From Chitinophaga agri (GTDB lineage: Bacteria > Bacteroidota > Bacteroidia > Chitinophagales > Chitinophagaceae): 64,000 bases of DNA. The translations under genes were made by a program, and so were the position numbers. The notes beneath the pieces are model-generated. The model was given only the letters and a program-made list of their open reading frames with translations, made no database searches and had not been told where the DNA came from. The DNA lies in the NCBI RefSeq assembly GCF_010093065.1, contig NZ_CP048113.1:310001-374000 (forward strand). Direction: 5' to 3'. Shown piece after piece: positions 62,722-64,000 of the stretch. Numbering within the stretch: the first letter of the stretch is position 1; the number at the start of each line of letters is the position of its first letter.

Positions 62722-63450
62722 TTATACGTAGCTGTACAATACCAGTCCGGTGAGTGCAGCGGCCAGGGTACTCAGAAAGTTAACCATATCGTTACCGATC
62801 ATGTGCTTCCTTTCCATAGATGCGCCCATTAATGAATCAGCCAGATTACCTGTGACACCCGCAACAAGGATGACCCAGCTTTCTTTACTGAAACCTCCGT
62901 GTAACAGTGCGATGATCGCCGCCCCGGCCACGCCGAGCCAAAACCCTTCCCGGCTGATAACACCGTCCAGACCTTTCTGGTCTTTTTTAAAAGTTAGTAT
63001 GTTGTAGAAATTACGTCCGTAAACCATACCGAGTTCAGATGACCACGTGTCTGATAATGCGGAAGCGAGGCTCGCGCTAAGCATCAGTTCATAGAGTGAA
63101 TGTCCTGGTCTGTCCATGATAGCAAACGCACCCATGATAGCTGCCATGCCGCCATTGGCAAATACCTGTCCGACGGTTCTTTCCTGAGGATGTTTCCCGT
63201 CGGGAGACAAGTTGGCTTTTAGCTGTTTCTTGTGAGATGTGGCCAGTACTGCCAGTGCAAAGAAAACATAAAGGAGGAACAGTGCGCGTGGACCACCTCC
63301 CCATCCGATAAGGCCACCCATTGCAATAGCGGCGATAAAAGCAGGGCCAGTCAGCTTCCTGTACATCAGGTACATAATGACGAGACTGAAACCGAGTAAA
63401 ATGAGTGTGACGGTGAAGAGTCCAGGGCTGGGTGCTAAAAGTCTGTCCAT
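62722..63450 (-). CDS. DUF92 (TMEM19/VTE6-like) integral membrane protein
   Basis: This is a 242-residue protein with about six to seven membrane segments. DUF92 motifs are RTVGQVFANGGMAAIMG, the acid-containing SASLASALSDTWSSELG, and GNLADSLMGASMERKHMIGND. Plant VTE6, a member, is a phytyl-phosphate kinase, so a polyprenyl-phosphate kinase role is possible but untested here. I chose the ATG at 63448-63450; a GTG-initiated frame nine codons longer begins upstream of a perfect TAGTTTTG promoter box placed 6 nt before this ATG. Confidence 0.85.
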   Translation of the reverse strand: MDRLLAPSPGLFTVTLILLGFSLVIMYLMYRKLTGPAFIAAIAMGGLIGWGGGPRALFLLYVFFALAVLATSHKKQLKANLSPDGKHPQERTVGQVFANGGMAAIMGAFAIMDRPGHSLYELMLSASLASALSDTWSSELGMVYGRNFYNILTFKKDQKGLDGVISREGFWLGVAGAAIIALLHGGFSKESWVILVAGVTGNLADSLMGASMERKHMIGNDMVNFLSTLAAALTGLVLYSYV

Positions 63451-63456
63451 AGGCGG

Positions 63457-63464
63457 CAAAACTA
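63457..63464 (-). promoter_or_regulatory. -7 promoter box of the DUF92 gene, apparently leaderless
   Basis: A perfect TAGTTTTG on the minus strand ends 6 nt before the chosen ATG. No TTG lies at a standard -33 distance. Confidence 0.5.
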
Positions 63465-63526
63465 TCAAAATATTCACAATACTTTCCGCTTTGCCAGGTG
63501 AGATACGCGGATTTGCCTACATACGA

Positions 63527-63550
63527 AGGGCACCCTGGTAAAGGTGCCCT
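63527..63550 (-). terminator. Hairpin after the right-edge gene
   Basis: The stem AGGGCACC (63527-63534) pairs with GGTGCCCT (63543-63550). It lies 24 bp past the stop of the minus-strand gene at the right edge; the following T content is weak. Confidence 0.6.
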
Positions 63551-63573
63551 GCCGCTTATTGCTGATAATGTTG

Positions 63574-64000
63574 TTATGCTTCGATACCCAGTTTATTCAA
63601 CTGGATCAGTCGGACGAAGTCCTGTCTGAAGGTTGCCTGCTTCCCGTTCTTTAGGGCAGCAATCGCTTCCTGCTGCCTGTTCACTTCTTCTTCGAACAGC
63701 GGATGTGTTTCAATATCTTCTTCTTCCGGGAAGAAGTCTTCTCCTTTTTCCGCGCTGAACTGTGTGCTGATCAGTATATCAAGTGTATTACGGATAATGT
63801 CGGTCGTGTCAAGCGCAGCGCCTACCGGTTCCACAGCAAGTCCGCAGATGGCCAGCCATACTCCGGTTGCTGCGTTCTGGGCACTGGACGCCAGGGTGGT
63901 ACGCCATGCGGATTCGAAGATACCCATGAAGTTGTCCAGATCAGGGATCTGGTCTTTCGCCATTGTTTCCAGCTCCTCGACAGTTGTATCTTTCAGCTGA
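63574..64000 (-). CDS. Unidentified cytosolic protein, N-terminus cut by window edge
   Basis: The open frame has no stop up to the window end, so the true start is probably outside. The methionine at 63963 is more likely internal (preceded in frame by QLKDTTVEELET). The visible 142 residues include ESAWRTTLASSAQNAATGVWLAICGLAVEPVGAALDTTDIIRNTLDIL, an acidic linker (FFPEEEDIETHP), and a helical end (RQQEAIAALKNGKQATFRQDFVRLIQLNKLGIEA). There is no signal peptide or membrane helix in this part. I do not recognise the family. Confidence 0.7.
   Translation of the reverse strand, partial: QLKDTTVEELETMAKDQIPDLDNFMGIFESAWRTTLASSAQNAATGVWLAICGLAVEPVGAALDTTDIIRNTLDILISTQFSAEKGEDFFPEEEDIETHPLFEEEVNRQQEAIAALKNGKQATFRQDFVRLIQLNKLGIEA

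Overview
The window is chromosomal DNA from a member of the Bacteroidota, most probably a Chitinophaga-like member of the Chitinophagaceae. Three things point there. Two large secreted proteins carry type IX secretion (gliding/Por) C-terminal domains. Promoters follow the Bacteroidota TTG/TTTG - 17-22 bp - TAnnTTTG pattern, and most genes lack a Shine-Dalgarno sequence. The gene set (BshC, futalosine-pathway MqnE, FUSC, CpsB-type PHP phosphatase, terpene synthase) also fits. No integrated phage, complete insertion sequence, rRNA or CRISPR array is visible. The genus is an inference, not a measurement.

Layout. 1-3.3 kb: a receiver-domain protein cut by the left edge, then a minus-strand operon (free methionine-R-sulfoxide reductase, PHP tyrosine phosphatase, nucleotide-sugar dehydrogenase). 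3.6-5.1 kb: idi plus a class I terpene synthase. 5.3-9.4 kb: a membrane protein, then a sodium/solute symporter beside myo-inositol oxygenase. 9.5-13.5 kb: a YdiJ-type FAD/Fe-S dehydrogenase and a DUF72 protein. 13.9-18.4 kb: glgA-glgC and bshC. 18.5-26.5 kb: a FUSC membrane protein, SMC with a DUF4259 protein, and a nucleoside transporter. 26.7-30.5 kb: a propeller/HEAT/cytochrome c lipoprotein and an orphan NtrC-type regulator. 30.5-31.8 kb: a gene-poor, apparently decayed stretch. 31.8-38.9 kb: an M43 protease-mqnE-DUF192 operon, diverging from a T9SS type B propeller protein. 39-44 kb: trxA, dnaE and an NlpC/P60 lipoprotein. 44-51 kb: a surface-polysaccharide cluster (four glycosyltransferases, wecB, a flippase). 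51-55.5 kb: a queuosine-precursor transporter, Nudix, CorA, dapF and a nucleoside phosphorylase. 55.5-56 kb: two near-identical tRNA-Cys transcription units. 56.4-64 kb: an MFS exporter, a serine hydrolase with C-terminal TPRs, a large BamA-like barrel protein with a kinase-like N-terminal region, a GNAT enzyme, a DUF92 protein, and an unidentified gene cut by the right edge.

Functional links. The nucleotide-sugar dehydrogenase at 0.7-2 kb and WecB in the 44-51 kb cluster could feed the same acidic amino-sugar polymer. Idi and the terpene synthase form a small isoprenoid unit. The symporter and myo-inositol oxygenase form an uptake-oxidation pair.

The most unusual signals are: (i) the DRH...DRDQ kinase-like region fused to an outer-membrane barrel; (ii) perfect TAnnTTTG boxes 5-7 nt before several start codons, implying leaderless mRNAs; and (iii) a dispersed TAGGAATT-type repeat placed at or in stop codons, often as an inverted pair around a terminator hairpin.
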